Origin: Owenia fusiformis
Taxonomy: Eukaryota; Annelida; Polychaeta; Sabellida; Oweniidae
NCBI GenBank assembly: GCA_903813345.2
Contig: CAIIXF020000457.1
Location: forward strand, 264,513 to 328,512
Direction: 5' to 3'
DNA length: 64,000 nucleotides
Part shown: positions 1 through 11,099 of the stretch, one piece after another
How the letters are laid out: every line of letters begins with the position of its first letter
How positions within the stretch are numbered: the stretch's first letter is position 1
Program-made: the position numbers and the translations under genes
Notes under the pieces: model-generated
Told to the model about the DNA's origin: nothing
What the model saw: the letters and a program-made list of their open reading frames with translations, nothing else
Databases searched by the model: none

Positions 1-35
1 GTGAGTATTTTGTTCAAACACAGAATACTTCAATT
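1..35. repeat. Possible truncated end of the palindromic GAGTATTTTG MITE family
   Basis: The first bases contain GAGTATTTTGTTCAAA followed by a short inverted partner (AGAATACTT). The same core occurs in the palindromic MITEs at 2387-2501, 25980-26121, 55923-56065 and about 62925-62999. Only this short core is present and the left part would lie outside the window, so this is a weak call. Confidence 0.3.
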
Positions 36-59
36 TTAAAAAGGCATTAACATGACAAA

Positions 60-475
60 ATGTCACCACCTAGTAGCTCACATTATTATGAGTTCAATCT
101 AAAGTCAGATTTTAGTTTCTGATAACTTGTAGATGATTTTGAAATAAGAAATTGGTCAATTTGAAGCAAGTTGAAAAAGACCTTTTTGACCTTGAGAATG
201 TCATTGCTTGAAGGTCAAATCTATAATCAGATTTGTACTTTTGAGAACTTGAAGATGATTTTAAAAAACAATTACATGATTCGAAAAAAGTTGAAAAATA
301 CCCTTTTGACCTCTTTTGACCTTGAGAAGGTCATTGAAGGTCAAATCTCAAATCTAAAGTCAGATTTGAACATCTGATAACTTGTAGATGATTTTGAAAA
401 AAGGTCAATTTGAAGCAAGTTGAAAAATGCCTTTTTGACCTTGAAGAGGTCATCGAAGGTCAAATCTTAAATCAT
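60..475. repeat. ~125-bp tandem repeat rich in AGGTCA half-sites
   Basis: Three degenerate copies are visible, aligned on ACTTGTAGATGATTTT-like sequence near 125, 248 and 380, a period of about 122-133 bp. Each copy has a TTTTGACCTTGA stretch followed by GGTCATTGAAGGTCAAATC-type sequence. A further partial copy at about 690-771 runs into the assembly gap, so the array probably continues there. Confidence 0.75.
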
Positions 476-689
476 CCTCCTAAGCAGGTATCCAGAATCC
501 GTACCTCCTTCTCCCCCCTGCTATAACCAATTTGGAAGCGCCCGATTAAACTGAGTCACGTGATCTAATTATGACAAATGACATATACATGATTCATGTC
601 GCAGTGTTGCGACAGCCAATCAGATTGCGAGTTTTTAATCGGGGAAATGCTAACTGCTTATCTCAGGGTGTAAAAAGAAAGAATATATT

Positions 690-771
690 CTGAATTTTGA
701 AGCCCTGTGATAGGAGGATGATCTTAAATATAAAGTCAAATTTGAACTTCTGGAAACTTGTAGATGATTTT
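690..771. repeat. Partial copy of the ~125-bp tandem repeat, cut by the gap
   Basis: The stretch ending at 771 repeats the module seen at 60-475 (AAAGTCAAATTTGAACTTC, then ACTTGTAGATGATTTT) and stops exactly at the first N. Confidence 0.65.
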
Positions 772-1271
772 NNNNNNNNNNNNNNNNNNNNNNNNNNNNN
801 NNNNNNNNNNNNNNNNNNNNNNNNNNNNNNNNNNNNNNNNNNNNNNNNNNNNNNNNNNNNNNNNNNNNNNNNNNNNNNNNNNNNNNNNNNNNNNNNNNNN
901 NNNNNNNNNNNNNNNNNNNNNNNNNNNNNNNNNNNNNNNNNNNNNNNNNNNNNNNNNNNNNNNNNNNNNNNNNNNNNNNNNNNNNNNNNNNNNNNNNNNN
1001 NNNNNNNNNNNNNNNNNNNNNNNNNNNNNNNNNNNNNNNNNNNNNNNNNNNNNNNNNNNNNNNNNNNNNNNNNNNNNNNNNNNNNNNNNNNNNNNNNNNN
1101 NNNNNNNNNNNNNNNNNNNNNNNNNNNNNNNNNNNNNNNNNNNNNNNNNNNNNNNNNNNNNNNNNNNNNNNNNNNNNNNNNNNNNNNNNNNNNNNNNNNN
1201 NNNNNNNNNNNNNNNNNNNNNNNNNNNNNNNNNNNNNNNNNNNNNNNNNNNNNNNNNNNNNNNNNNNNNNN
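772..1271. other. Assembly gap of 500 Ns
   Basis: Exactly 500 N characters, a conventional placeholder length, so the true size is unknown. Reading frames that appear to cross it are artefacts. The left edge is a tandem repeat, which suggests the repeat caused the assembly break. Confidence 0.98.
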
Positions 1272-1740
1272 CAAACATGCCTTATAATAGGTCCCGACAT
1301 CTCCTTTTGCCCTCATACTTGATGGGCCAGTGAGCGTTCTACTAAGGTCAGAGGTCAAAGTCATTCTAGGTTAAAAGCAGAATCAGATATATGTAGGTGA
1401 CAAAATTACAAGCAACATGTACAATTGACGTACCAATCTATTCCTTACAATCTCAAATACAATATCTCACAGAATATTTACGATATGTTACAAATTGATG
1501 AGGTTATAATACATCTAGATTAAAAGTGCAAAATTGTTTAAATTCTCCCAAATAATAAGCAACCATTCTTATAGAAAAAATATACATTGTTGTAAACTCT
1601 TTAGTTTTCCTGAAATAAAGTGTGCACTTTTGGAATTTTTAGAAAATAGACATGAAAAGGAATAACATAAGCCAGAAATATTCTAAAATTGAAACAATTT
1701 TTGTTAAACTGTTTGCTAGATCTGATTCTCTCTTTAAAAT
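1272..1740. other. No recognisable feature
   Basis: AT-rich sequence between the gap and the next tandem repeat. No exon-like reading frame, tRNA-like box or inverted repeat was seen. Confidence 0.5.
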
Positions 1741-2215
1741 GTCAATATCTATAGGTTTACGCGTTTTTTAACCTTGGTCTGAGATTCGACCCTTGATGAG
1801 GCATGATTAGGTGACCTGAATCAAGGTCATTCCTATGTAAAATATCAATATCTAGGTATTTGGTGATTTAAAGTCCTTTGGACTGCTGTGACCCTTGGCA
1901 ACCAATGATTAGGGGAACTGAGTTCAAGGGCAATGTTAATGGGTCAAGTTTGTTTCAAGATCAAATATTAATATCTAAGTATTTGGCGTAGTAACTACCT
2001 TGGGGCTACAATGACCCTTGACGACACATGATTAGGTGACCTAAGGTCAAAGTCAATGTGTATTGGCCAACGTCATTTCAAGGTCATATCTAGGTATCTG
2101 GGGTTTCACGAGGTTTCAACAAGTTCATCTCAATTAAAAAATCATTCAAAGTCACGTTATCAATACAGGTATTTTGCATTTTATGGAGTCTGCTGCTATG
2201 TGGGGACCCTTGGTG
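1741..2215. repeat. ~120-bp degenerate tandem repeat with AGGTCA/TGACC motifs
   Basis: Copies align on ATCTAGGTATTTGG-type sequence at about 1849, 1972 and 2088, each preceded by TGACCCTTG...CATGATTAGGTGACCT-like sequence. This gives 3-4 copies with a period near 120 bp. The motif style resembles the 60-475 repeat, but the unit is different. Confidence 0.7.
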
Positions 2216-2386
2216 ATCCACTCGAACATGTAGATTTCTAGTATTTGTAAAGATGTATAAAGTTAAAATGTATACTTACCATGAGCTCCTATCGTTGGAT
2301 TAAAATAAGGAGTATATGGTTTTAATCTCTAAAATTGGCTAAGTCATGGTTATGCAACAATAGTATGTTCGAAATACCGCTGTGTA

Positions 2387-2501
2387 ATGCCTGGGTCACA
2401 TTTGCTGCGAGTATTTTGTTCAAAATTGAATACATTTCTGAACACAATACTCAATCGGCCGGGCGTCGTAGTGAAACTCGGAGCAAATGTGACCAAGGCA
2501 T
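2387..2501. mobile_element. Palindromic MITE, TAA-flanked (PIF/Harbinger-like), copy 1
   Basis: A 115-bp near-palindrome. Termini TGCCTGGGTCACATTTGCT and AGCAAATGTGACCAAGGCA are inverted repeats; the interior contains GAGTATTTTGTTCAAAAT and its inverted partner, then CGGCCGGGCG. The flanks read TAA on both sides, the 3-bp TWA-type duplication associated with PIF/Harbinger elements. No transposase is present. Superfamily assignment rests only on the TSD and is tentative. Confidence 0.75.
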
Positions 2502-3021
2502 AAAACAATTGAATAATACACAACCGTATCAGTTTCACATTTAGCGCGGTCAAAAGCATTTACAAAAATACAGCCAGAGTTGGCAATCATATAAAATGAA
2601 ACCAATCCCGCTGTGATTCATAGATATAACCAATTTACTGCATTGAGTTCAATGTTATAACCAAGTCGATTTACATGAGTGTCCGATTCATTGTAGCACA
2701 TTTAAACCTTGACTGTTCTCCAGAAAGCAATAAGCTGATTTTTGTTGTGAATCTCAAATTTTGTCTTCCCGATTTCGGTCATGAATTACGTCAATTTCGC
2801 GTGCAAACTTTGTGTAGACCTTGCTATTCCCGGACGCCCAAACGTGTCAGGAACACATTGATCTTGATTGGACATCAGGTTGCAGAGAAATCGTATTTAT
2901 ACTGAGTGGCTTCACGAAAAAATAAAAAGGCTATACGCCTGTTAAGTGGAGTCAAAAGTGAAGACCATTTTGAATTGACGCTCAGTATAAATATATAATA
3001 CTTTTGTTCTTTCATATCGGA

Positions 3022-3092
3022 AGCACGTTGGCCTCATGGGTTACGTGTCTAGCTTCCATGCTCGAAGTTAGTCGATCGAGACCCGTTCATGT
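3022..3092 (+). repeat. tRNA-like sequence (possible SINE head)
   Basis: TGGCCTCATGGGTTACG resembles a Pol III A box as in arginine-type tRNAs, and TCGATCGAGACCC about 45 bases downstream resembles a degraded B box. A proper acceptor stem is not visible, so this is at best a tRNA-derived fragment. It directly precedes the 149-bp tandem repeat. Confidence 0.35.
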
Positions 3093-3144
3093 CGAATTTT
3101 TTGATTTGCTTGTTCTCAAATATAATAAGTAGAGCAAAATCCAG

Positions 3145-3560
3145 AAAAAGTAGATCAAAAATACTCCAATGGAGTATAAAATTGTCACCAGGATTCCGAA
3201 ATGAGACGAATGTTAACTCGTTAAATTTCGGCAGATAAAGAAGTAGATCAGAAAATCCGGATTAATCCGAACAAGGTTCGGGAATATTCGTCATAAGAAG
3301 TAAATCAAAAATACTCCAATGGAGTAAAGAATTGTCACCAGGATTCCGAAATGAGACGAATGTTAACTCGTGAAATCTCGGAAGATAAAGTAGGTCAGAA
3401 AATCCGGATTAATCCGAACAAGGTTCGGGAATTTTCGTCATAAGAAGTAGATCAAAAATACTCCAAGTGGAGTATAAAATTGTCACCAGGATTCCGAAAT
3501 ATGACGAATCAAATCGGCAAACTTCGGTAGAATAATGAAGTGCATAAAAACGAAATGACC
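3145..3560. repeat. ~149-bp tandem repeat, nearly three copies
   Basis: The palindromic marker ATACTCCAATGGAGTA-type sequence occurs at 3161, 3311 and 3458 (spacings 150 and 147 bp). Each is followed by TTGTCACCAGGATTCCGAAAT and AATCCGAACAAGGTTCGG modules. The third copy diverges after about 3530. Confidence 0.85.
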
Positions 3561-3599
3561 CGAACAAAGTTCGGATAAAATCGTGAAACAGGTGTCAGG

Positions 3600-4060
3600 G
3601 GCTTCCCCTCATCTTTCCCGACATGGTTCTAGAAGCCTTATATGGATCTATCACGTGACATTCAAAATGACATTCCTATATGGTTCTATGGGCCTTATAT
3701 GGTTCTTTCGAACATGTGACCAAAAATACCAGATCAAAATCAAAATTTTACCTTGACCATTGGATGGGATTTCATAAAAAATATCTAAGAAATCATATCC
3801 TCGTGATCCTTAAATAACTTAAATTCGATCATTTTATCTTCACCCCTTGATGGAATTTTATAAAAGAAGTCATGAAAACACATCATTATGTAAGGGTTTT
3901 CACCTAAATTAACTCGTTGATCTTGACCCTTCAATTGAATTTCATGGAAAAATATTTTATGAAAAAATATCATCATGTTATGATTTGTATTTGAATAAGA
4001 CCGTTTCATCTAAATACTTGGATAATATTTCATTGAAAATGCACTTAAAAAATATTGGAT
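3600..4060. repeat. Degenerate short tandem repeats
   Basis: TATATGG(T/A)TCTAT(G/C) recurs at 3640-3710. From about 3750 a unit of roughly 85 bp recurs (TTGACC..TTGGATGGGATTTCATAAAAAA-like, near 3754, 3840, 3923 and 4010, with a related stretch at 4199). Similarity is low and the copies are old. Confidence 0.45.
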
Positions 4061-4289
4061 TTGATTTACAGGATTTGCCCTAATTTATCAATGTAATGTA
4101 AGTTTTAGATTAACTCTCAATTAGGGTTCTATTTTAACTTTTTTGAAATTAATACTTCTCAGAACTCGCTCTCTAAATACAAGTAGCTTATAAAAATTCA
4201 ACCCTTGGATGTGATTTCGTTGGAAAAAAAAATATGTCAAGTCCAGAATCAAATGATTTGTCCAGAACCTCTTAAGATCCTGTTGAAAA

Positions 4290-4905
4290 CAGATTTAAAA
4301 TTGAATCAGCATTGCCAAAGTTATTAAACTTTCGAGGCAGCTACTGTGAATGTCTTTATTTGACAATTATATTCAGACATCTTACCATGGACGTTTAAAG
4401 TGTGTGTAGCTTTGTCATTAATTGGTCTATAGAAATTATATTGATACCAAATTAAACCTTATAAAATTTCCTGTACGATTACAATATTCAATTATGCAAA
4501 TTAGCTAATTTGCATAAATTGTGACGTCATCAATCTATTTTTGTTCAGAATATCCCAGTTAAGCAACATACATATTAGAACTTAGGCCGAATGACAGAAT
4601 GTGTGCATAGTTTGACCTTTATTTGATGAGTGGAAGATAGAGGCAACATTCGAGAGACAACAGATTCAAAATTGGGTCAAATTAACAAAGTTATTCAGCT
4701 TTTGGGGCGGCTACTGTAAACCTCATTGTTTGACAATTATAAAAAATATTACATTAACAAAAATAGGAACAAACATAGTTGTTTCAATCTTATTGAGTAA
4801 AAGTGTACATGGCTTGTTCATATTTTTCCATTGAACTGAACATGTACAAGAATGTGGAAATGTTACATGTATTTTGACTATCATTCACAGGGGTCAAAAT
4901 CATGT
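4290..4905. repeat. Dispersed repeat, copy 1 (inverted relative to 11876-12760)
   Basis: This stretch matches the reverse complement of 11876-12760. Shared landmarks are TTATGCAAATTAGCTAATTTGC, AATCTATTTTTGTTCAGAA, GCAGCTACTGTGAA and CACAGGGGTCAAAAT. Inside it two ~370-bp related halves are marked by the AAAGTTATT...GGCTACTGT motif near 4318 and 4688. No coding content was seen. Confidence 0.7.
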
Positions 4906-5820
4906 GATCTTGTATTTTAAAATCTAATTTTATAATTTACCATACATTGTCAATGATCCATATGAATACATAGTAATGCTTTAATTATGCTTTTTTGATA
5001 TATGTTGACTAATATACATATCAATGTTTACAAAATTTATATGGAAGAGTATTCTCGGTTTCAATTGATTTCTAACATGTGAAAAAGCTGAAAACAAAAT
5101 TTTGTTGATATTTGGACATAAACTTAATAAATCTTAATAACCATTTTATATTTAAAATACAGATAGAGTACTGTCAACTTTAGAACTTAGATGTTATCAT
5201 TTTCAAAATTCAATGCCCAAAATAAATCAATCGGTGGCAAATGGCGAGCCCACACAGCTAATGTGACAACTACTTTAGGGGAATTTTTTAACCTTCAAAA
5301 TCCTTGATGATTCAACTTTAGAATGATTTATGTTATAGCTTTTCTGAAAATGGACTATAAGCAGAAAGTAGGTACTTAGAGAAGCAAAATGAAAAGTAGT
5401 TTTTATATAATTTTACATAATATAACCTCTCGATATGCAATGAAAAATGATGACAAAATCCACACAAGAGCTCAGTAGTAGTACTAGTCTAGTAATCCTG
5501 AAAGTAAAGTCTATTGATCAAAATAGCCACGAAGAAAAAATTCCCTTTAAAATATTTTTGAAAGAACTGATTTTTGGAGGACTTTAACTAACCCTTCCTA
5601 CATCTACATATAGGTTTCAAAGTATGTCCCAAAGTATGTATGGTATAGGACTTATAATCTGAACTTGTTTTAAAAGGTTTCTAAAATATGAAATACCAAA
5701 AATCTATGAAAAATACGAGTCTCAAATGGATGGATTTCAGGTATATCCCCATATACTATGGATACCATTCAAAACTGAGAACGGTAACAACAGGAGATTT
5801 AAGTGCAAAATAAAGGAGTT
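4906..5820. other. No recognisable feature
   Basis: AT-rich sequence with no exon-like frame, tRNA-like box or clear repeat. Confidence 0.45.
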
Positions 5821-5829
5821 AATCACGTA

Positions 5830-6160
5830 GTATGATTGACAGAAGCCCCGTGTCTCCTCTTTACATTGATATATCATTCATTGATATTTGGTCGAGTGGT
5901 TTGGCGAGTAATCATTCCATTTGCAAAGTGGGCCAAAATTAGCTTGGGGCCAATATTGGAAGAAAACATAAAACCAATGCTGACTGTATCCTTTTCATTC
6001 AATGTCCCGAAAAACCAAATTACTCCTCTTTGCAATGGAATATCATTCATTAACAGGGAGTCGTGGCTGGCCGAATAATCGTTAATCTTGCAAAGTAGGG
6101 CAAAATTCAGTTCGGACTCAAGTTTCAAACATTGCAAAAGCCAGTACAAGGGGCATAGGG
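5830..6160. repeat. Two tandem ~170-bp modules
   Basis: CCTCTTTACATTGATATATC near 5856 and CCTCTTTGCAATGGAATATC near 6024 begin related modules, each followed by CATTCATT and a GG(C/T)...GAATAATC-like stretch and AAAGT(G/A)GG(C)CAAAAT. A third module is present in inverted orientation at 6470-6650. The reading frames here come from the repeat and look like no known protein. Confidence 0.6.
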
Positions 6161-6469
6161 GCTATTGGAAGAAGGTGTGACAGGTGTGGCATAGACAGTA
6201 AAGTGTTCATACTCATACTTTTGCAAGAATACATCCTATACCTCTCCAAATTGCCACCACTTCCTTGCACATAAAGATGCGCTCATTTGTCAACGTCATG
6301 CATGGTTCAGCCCTGATTCATCTGTGGTTAAAGCAGAGAAAAACAGCCCATGGGCAATTCTTTCTCGAGGTTTCGCAATATCTGGTGAAGGAATTGTGAG
6401 CACAGATGCTCCTGAGATAGCTCCAAAAGAAAAAGTCACAGCATTTCAAGGCAGGGGAACTTCGATTGG

Positions 6470-6650
6470 CACTTAGCCCTTGCACTGATTTTTGCAATAT
6501 TTAAAACTTGGTCCAGAGCCGATTTTGACCCACTGTGCAAATGGAAGGATTTCTCACCCAACCATTACCACATGTGAATGAAGACATATCATCGCAAAGA
6601 GGAGAGACGTGGCTTTATGGTACATTGAATGAAATTGATGTAGTCATCAC
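6470..6650. repeat. Inverted third copy of the ~170-bp module
   Basis: The reverse complement gives CATTCAATGTACC...CCTCTTTGCGATGATATG and TCCATTTGCACAGTGGGTC, matching 5985-6150. The tandem pair and this copy form an imperfect large hairpin. Confidence 0.55.
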
Positions 6651-7850
6651 TAGTTTTGTGATTTTACGAGATAACTACCTGTTGTGTTTTTTGAAACGCT
6701 CTGTATAACAGATTTTATCAAAAAGTCTCAGATGTACATGTAGGCCTGGACGTTGGGGCAAAAGTCATCACAATAAGATGTGTTAAGAGGAGCTGAATCA
6801 ATGTTACAGCTATATATGATGTTAACAAGGAGATTTATGTCACACAGATGATATTTGGGAGTCAAATCACACTGGTGAGGTGAACATAGAGATGTGACAA
6901 AGATGATGGAAACATTAAGAATAAAAACATTCCTTTCATGAAAGTCACCACTGAAATAGATTAACAAAAGAAAAATTCAACCACTGCCATATGGGTCCTT
7001 GACATGGGTAATGCTACATGAATATCGATGTTACATATACGTACATGTAGATGGCTATAAAATGAATGAATGCCATAGAAGTGATGTTAACGCGGATATC
7101 AATGTCACATCGATGACATGGTGATAAAACTTTAATTTGTTCAAAGTTACACTATTAAGGTGATGCTAGTCACATGGAAACAAATGTCACATGGATGTAG
7201 GAACTCTTGGGTTAAAGTCATCGCTTCATCAACACTTAATATAAAAATGCACTGCTATTTATGAACTATAATAGCTTGGTATGATAAATTATACAAGGTG
7301 TCTCAAAAATATACCCAAAAGTACAGGGTAGTCCAAAAAAAATTGGAACATTTGTTAATTGAACGCAAAACCTTTATTTTTCTTCTAAAATGCACCAAAC
7401 TTTCATTGATCATAGTTCAGTCACTTATTTATCTGATGTAAAGTTTATAGGTGAAAACCACAATGTTAATGCATTAAACCAGTCAATGTTGGATAGGATC
7501 GGAGCCCCTTTTCTTAAATATACACGTGTTAATTTCGCCGCTACTTTTTCAAGTATTCTTTATTTCAAAGCTTTAATGAACATGTTGATTGCTATAAACA
7601 TATTATAAAATAATATCCAGTTGACAAGAGGTATTTACATCTGGGGTTTACCAGAAAAATATTGTGTTAATACCAAATTAAACAATACCCAGAATGATCA
7701 TTTTCATTTAAGAGTAGGGAAGAAGGAACATGTCAGAGGTGAGCAATTACTCAGATGCGAGTAGGTAGTTACCAGTTTCGCCACCAGGTGGCTGATTCGG
7801 GGGAATTAACATGGCAGGGTATTACAAAATTCCCTTAAAGCTGGACTTTG

Positions 7851-7881
7851 CCCCGAAACGCAACCTTTGGTTGTTTCGGGG
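7851..7881. repeat. Strong hairpin CCCCGAAA...TTTCGGGG
   Basis: CCCCGAAA-cg-CAACC pairs with GGTTG-TTTCGGGG around a TTT loop. It lies inside the 2-kb TIR element, and no poly-T tract follows that would suggest a terminator. Confidence 0.6.
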
Positions 7882-8116
7882 GTGAACTTTATCATTTTGA
7901 GCTTAATGAAAGATTATAGAATGATGAACAAATGGGGCAAATCGTGTGTAGAAATACTTAGGATAAATGTTTCATTTCAAAGATTTTTCATTTAATTTGC
8001 TTCGATCGGAGCCGGCGATATGATTTTGGAGAGGTTTCTAAATGAAGAACGTGACGTCACTTCCGAATCATGGCATTCAAAATAAGTAGCGTTTAATTAC
8101 CCCCACCATTCATAAT

Positions 8117-8186
8117 ACCACGGTGGTCTAGCGGTAGAATGCTCGCTTAGCACGCGGGAGGTCCGGGTTCGAAAACCGCGTTTGCC
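8117..8186 (+). pseudogene. Degenerate tRNA: glycine-type body, AGC (Ala) anticodon position
   Basis: The A box (TGGTCTAGCGGTAGAAT), anticodon arm (CTCGC-TTAGCAC-GCGGG) and B box (GGGTTCGAAAACC) are in the right order and spacing, and a T-run follows. The body reads like tRNA-Gly except for the anticodon loop, whose triplet is AGC, which would decode alanine. The acceptor strands (ACCACGG and GTTTGCC) barely pair and the T stem has mismatches, so a functional tRNA is unlikely. It sits inside a transposon-like element, so it may be a captured or SINE-derived copy. Confidence 0.6.
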
Positions 8187-9439
8187 TTTTTATTTTTTTA
8201 ACTAAATGATTGTTCTTTGCTATTACGCAGAAAAAAACAATTTTTATTTACATAAACTTTATATTAGAGCTTGAAAATGTAAAAACAATATCTCTCAACA
8301 TATTGCGTTTTGGAGCGATGTGCAGGTTTAAACTTGAATATGCATCAGTTTTAGTGGTTCACTTTTCATATTACCCTTATGTATCTGATAGTTATACAAA
8401 TTAACATATGTCCAGTAAAAGAAAATATTATCTGCCCAACACATGAAAAGATATTTCACTTTTTGTGGTTTTACAACATGGGGTCTATGGGGAATCTCCC
8501 CGACCTAGAAGTCACATTTTCAAAGAAAATTCAATTTTCAAAGTTGATAAACTCTTTTCAAAACCACATTTCTAAATGTAATTTTACATATAGATTCCAA
8601 ATACGACATCTGTTTGACTGAATTGTGAATTTTTAATGACGTAAATCAAGATTATTTCTACTCGCATCTGGGATATTGCATAACCCTCACAGCTACTCAA
8701 GTGACAAAAGAATTGTTCCCACTTTTCAGTAAAGGCAAAACTGACCAGTTATTCACAAAGTTTTATTAAAAACCTACGCTAAGCACATATAATTATCATC
8801 TGTGTTATTGGAGACTCTTCTATGATACTGACATGCATATTGATATATCCAATGAATATTATTCATATCAGAACAAAAAAGGGGAGGACTGGCTTCATTT
8901 ACCAGTCAAATCAGACTGCCGCGAACTCTTTCTGGAGAATATTCAATCAGTAATATATCCAACGCCATCAGAATATGCTTGATACCCATCAATTTTGGTA
9001 AAAATGTTGAATATTTTACTAGATTTGATCTTCAAAGGCAAACAAATAGGAAGGTTGATCAAACAGAATTTTTAGTCAAGATTGCTTTGACAAAACAAAA
9101 AAACAGCAAATTAATTGAATATTTACAAATCTTAGCCCCAGCTTCAACTTGTAATTCAGGAGAAGAGGGGTCATATCAAACATTGACTAGTTTAATGCAT
9201 TAACTTTGTTGTATGCAACTATAAACTTTACATCAGAAAGAAAAGTGGCTGGCCTCTTCTCAGTAAAGTTTTGGTGCATTTTAGAGAAAAAATAAAGATT
9301 CTGTGTTCAATTAACAAATGTTCCAATTTTTTTGGACCACCCTGTATACGATGGTTGTCCCAGAAGTAATGCACTATATGCTCTAACTTTATCAATAATT
9401 GATATTTTCCATGACATTTTCAGTAAATGTTCCTTAGAG

Positions 9440-10340
9440 ACATTGTGATGATTCTACAAATTTTCATGATGACTGATAAAACTATATTAATGTTATAATA
9501 AAATCAAGTTGGTGAGTTTGGGTAGGGCGGGGCAGGTTATACAGTAACGTAAAAAGGAATAAAAAATTGAAAATATGAAATAATTAATCAACAAATACCA
9601 TTTTGTGCAGCTATAAGAAGTATGCTCAAAAATACATTTTAAGATACTAAATTACTATGAGCACATCCTAGATTTAATGGATGTATATTGCACAGTGTCC
9701 CATTTCACATTTTCTCAAAATATTGCCCTTTGCATGTTATGTACTTTTGATGCCTGTCAGGTCAAACACTCTTGGCAATTTCTTCCACTGTGACTTTTGG
9801 AGTTTTTGCCTCCCATGTTTGGAGTTGTCATCCAGGGTCAAATCGTCTCTTTTAAATCTCTTCTGCCACCCCATAATTTGCAGTTCTCTCTGGTATATAC
9901 TCCTTATATACTTTCTTTCATGGTAGCATTGTTTTGCGTAGCTGTGAGTCCAAGTGAAGTATGAAATTGGGCCACCAAATGCAAGGCCTTCTGTTATCAG
10001 GTGAAAATTGCAGCCATTTTTGCAATTTCTTGACTGTGACCAAATTTGAATTTGTGACTATTGAAATGTGGTATTATGACATCACAGTGCTAAATGTCAT
10101 TATTTGTACTTGGTTAACATCATGCTTAATAAATTTAACAATTTCCCAAACATTTTGATCATTTAAAGGAAAGAAATATTAATAAAATAACACTTTAGAT
10201 CTTTTCATAATTAGAAAAATTGGTACTTGCCCCGCCCACCCCTACCCCCATGTTGTTATAGCAACCATATTAAGACTTAATATTAATATTTGTTGCTGAA
10301 ACTTCAGGATATAATAGATAAAATTTCAATTGTTATATAC
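9440..10340. repeat. Imperfect inverted repeat around GGGTAGGGCGGGGCA
   Basis: GGGTAGGGCGGGGCAGGT at about 9520 matches the reverse complement of TTGCCCCGCCCACCCCTACC at about 10228. Flanking AT-rich sequence is also loosely inverted. It lies between the nested element and the transposase remnant, and probably represents another old non-autonomous insertion. Confidence 0.45.
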
Positions 10341-10706
10341 ACAAAATTTCAGCTGAATGGTAGAACGTTTTGATTTTCTCTTTGGGTGTTGGCTTATGTT
10401 GTTCTAGGTCTTTCGGTTTGGGATTAGCTTAACATGCTCCTTCAAATAGCCCCAGAGAAAGAAGTTCCCAGGTTGAAGATGGCAGAACAATCACAGAGAA
10501 CAAGCTCAATTATCGTCAAATGATTTAGCGGTTAATTGATAATGGAGTTCCATCTGCCAGAGTTACAGAGACTGAATGATATCCAAATGAGAACACTGTG
10601 GTTCCAGACAGTTTGAGCCCCTCCATGCAAGGGCCACACAAAAATTCCCATGAAAGCAGTTTCTTCTCTCTATATAAAGACAGTGTGAATGCCTCCCTAT
10701 TGAACA

Positions 10707-10908
10707 GATTTGACACCCCAAACATTTTCTATGGAATGACTTCAAGAACCATGTTTATGTTTATCTCAAGCCAAGAGACATAGAACAATTTGAGGTCAAC
10801 ATCTGAAAGGAGATTCAAAACATTCCATCAGAAACATTGTCATATATGATAAACAATGTAGCAGTAAGGATGCAGGCTTTTTATCGAAATGTAAGGAGGT
10901 TAAATTAA
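10707..10908 (+). pseudogene. mariner/IS630-like transposase, C-terminal remnant
   Basis: Frame one gives D-L-T-P (10707-10718), the conserved motif before the last catalytic region of mariner-type DDE/D transposases. A one-base shift then gives HFLWNDFKNHVY (about 10723-10758), matching the FFLWGxLKxxVY block, followed by LKPRDIEQF, an in-frame TGA at 10804, and IQNIP...MQAFYRNVRRLN ending at TAA 10906. The domain is known to cut and join transposon ends at TA sites. At least one frameshift and one stop show that this copy is dead. Upstream transposase could not be traced. Confidence 0.8.
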
Positions 10909-11099
10909 ACACATGGTATAAATAGGGTTAAAGCATCAAAAAGGCAAGACTGAACTTAAAAATTAGTTTTGGAGAGAAAACTTACATGCTTTTCCCAAAT
11001 GACCATGCAAAAATATCTGAAAATATTGATTGATTTATCTTTGCTGTTGATATACCTTTGGTTCATTTTTGAGACACTCTAGATAATAAATATTGTCTC

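Larger units (their letters stand above)
7756..8672. repeat. Internal inverted pair CAGATGCGAGTAG / CTACTCGCATCTG
   Basis: A 13-bp perfect inverted pair (about 7756 and 8660) bounds 0.9 kb inside the nested TIR element. Weaker flanking similarity (GGGAAGAAGGAACA versus the reverse of AATTGTTCCC) suggests another insertion or internal subterminal repeats. Confidence 0.4.
7324..9344. mobile_element. Nested 2.0-kb TIR element with TA target duplication
   Basis: The left end CAGGGTAGTCCAAAAAAAAT is matched by the right end read backwards (CAGGGTGGTCCAAAAAAATT). The inverted match extends about 80 bp inward, including AATGCACCAAA on both sides (7389 and 9275 regions). TA flanks both ends. The CAGGGTGGTCC start is typical of mariner-type TIRs. 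No transposase reading frame is recognisable, so it is probably non-autonomous. It contains a strong hairpin (7851) and a tRNA-like sequence (8117). Confidence 0.75.
7294..11083 (+). mobile_element. Decayed mariner/IS630-like DNA transposon
   Basis: The left terminus CAAGGTGTCTCAAAAATATA (after TA at 7292) and the right terminus, whose reverse complement is TCTAGAGTGTCTCAAAAATG (before TA at 11084), form inverted ends with TA on both sides, as in Tc1/mariner elements. A recognisable transposase C-terminus lies at 10707-10908, 175 bp before the right end, which supports the orientation. The left part is displaced by a nested TIR element (7324-9344). The first two thirds of the transposase are not recognisable. 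Confidence 0.7.

Noticed and set aside
650-1364. Long frames across 650-1364 on both strands
   Set aside because: They are made of the 500 Ns of the assembly gap.
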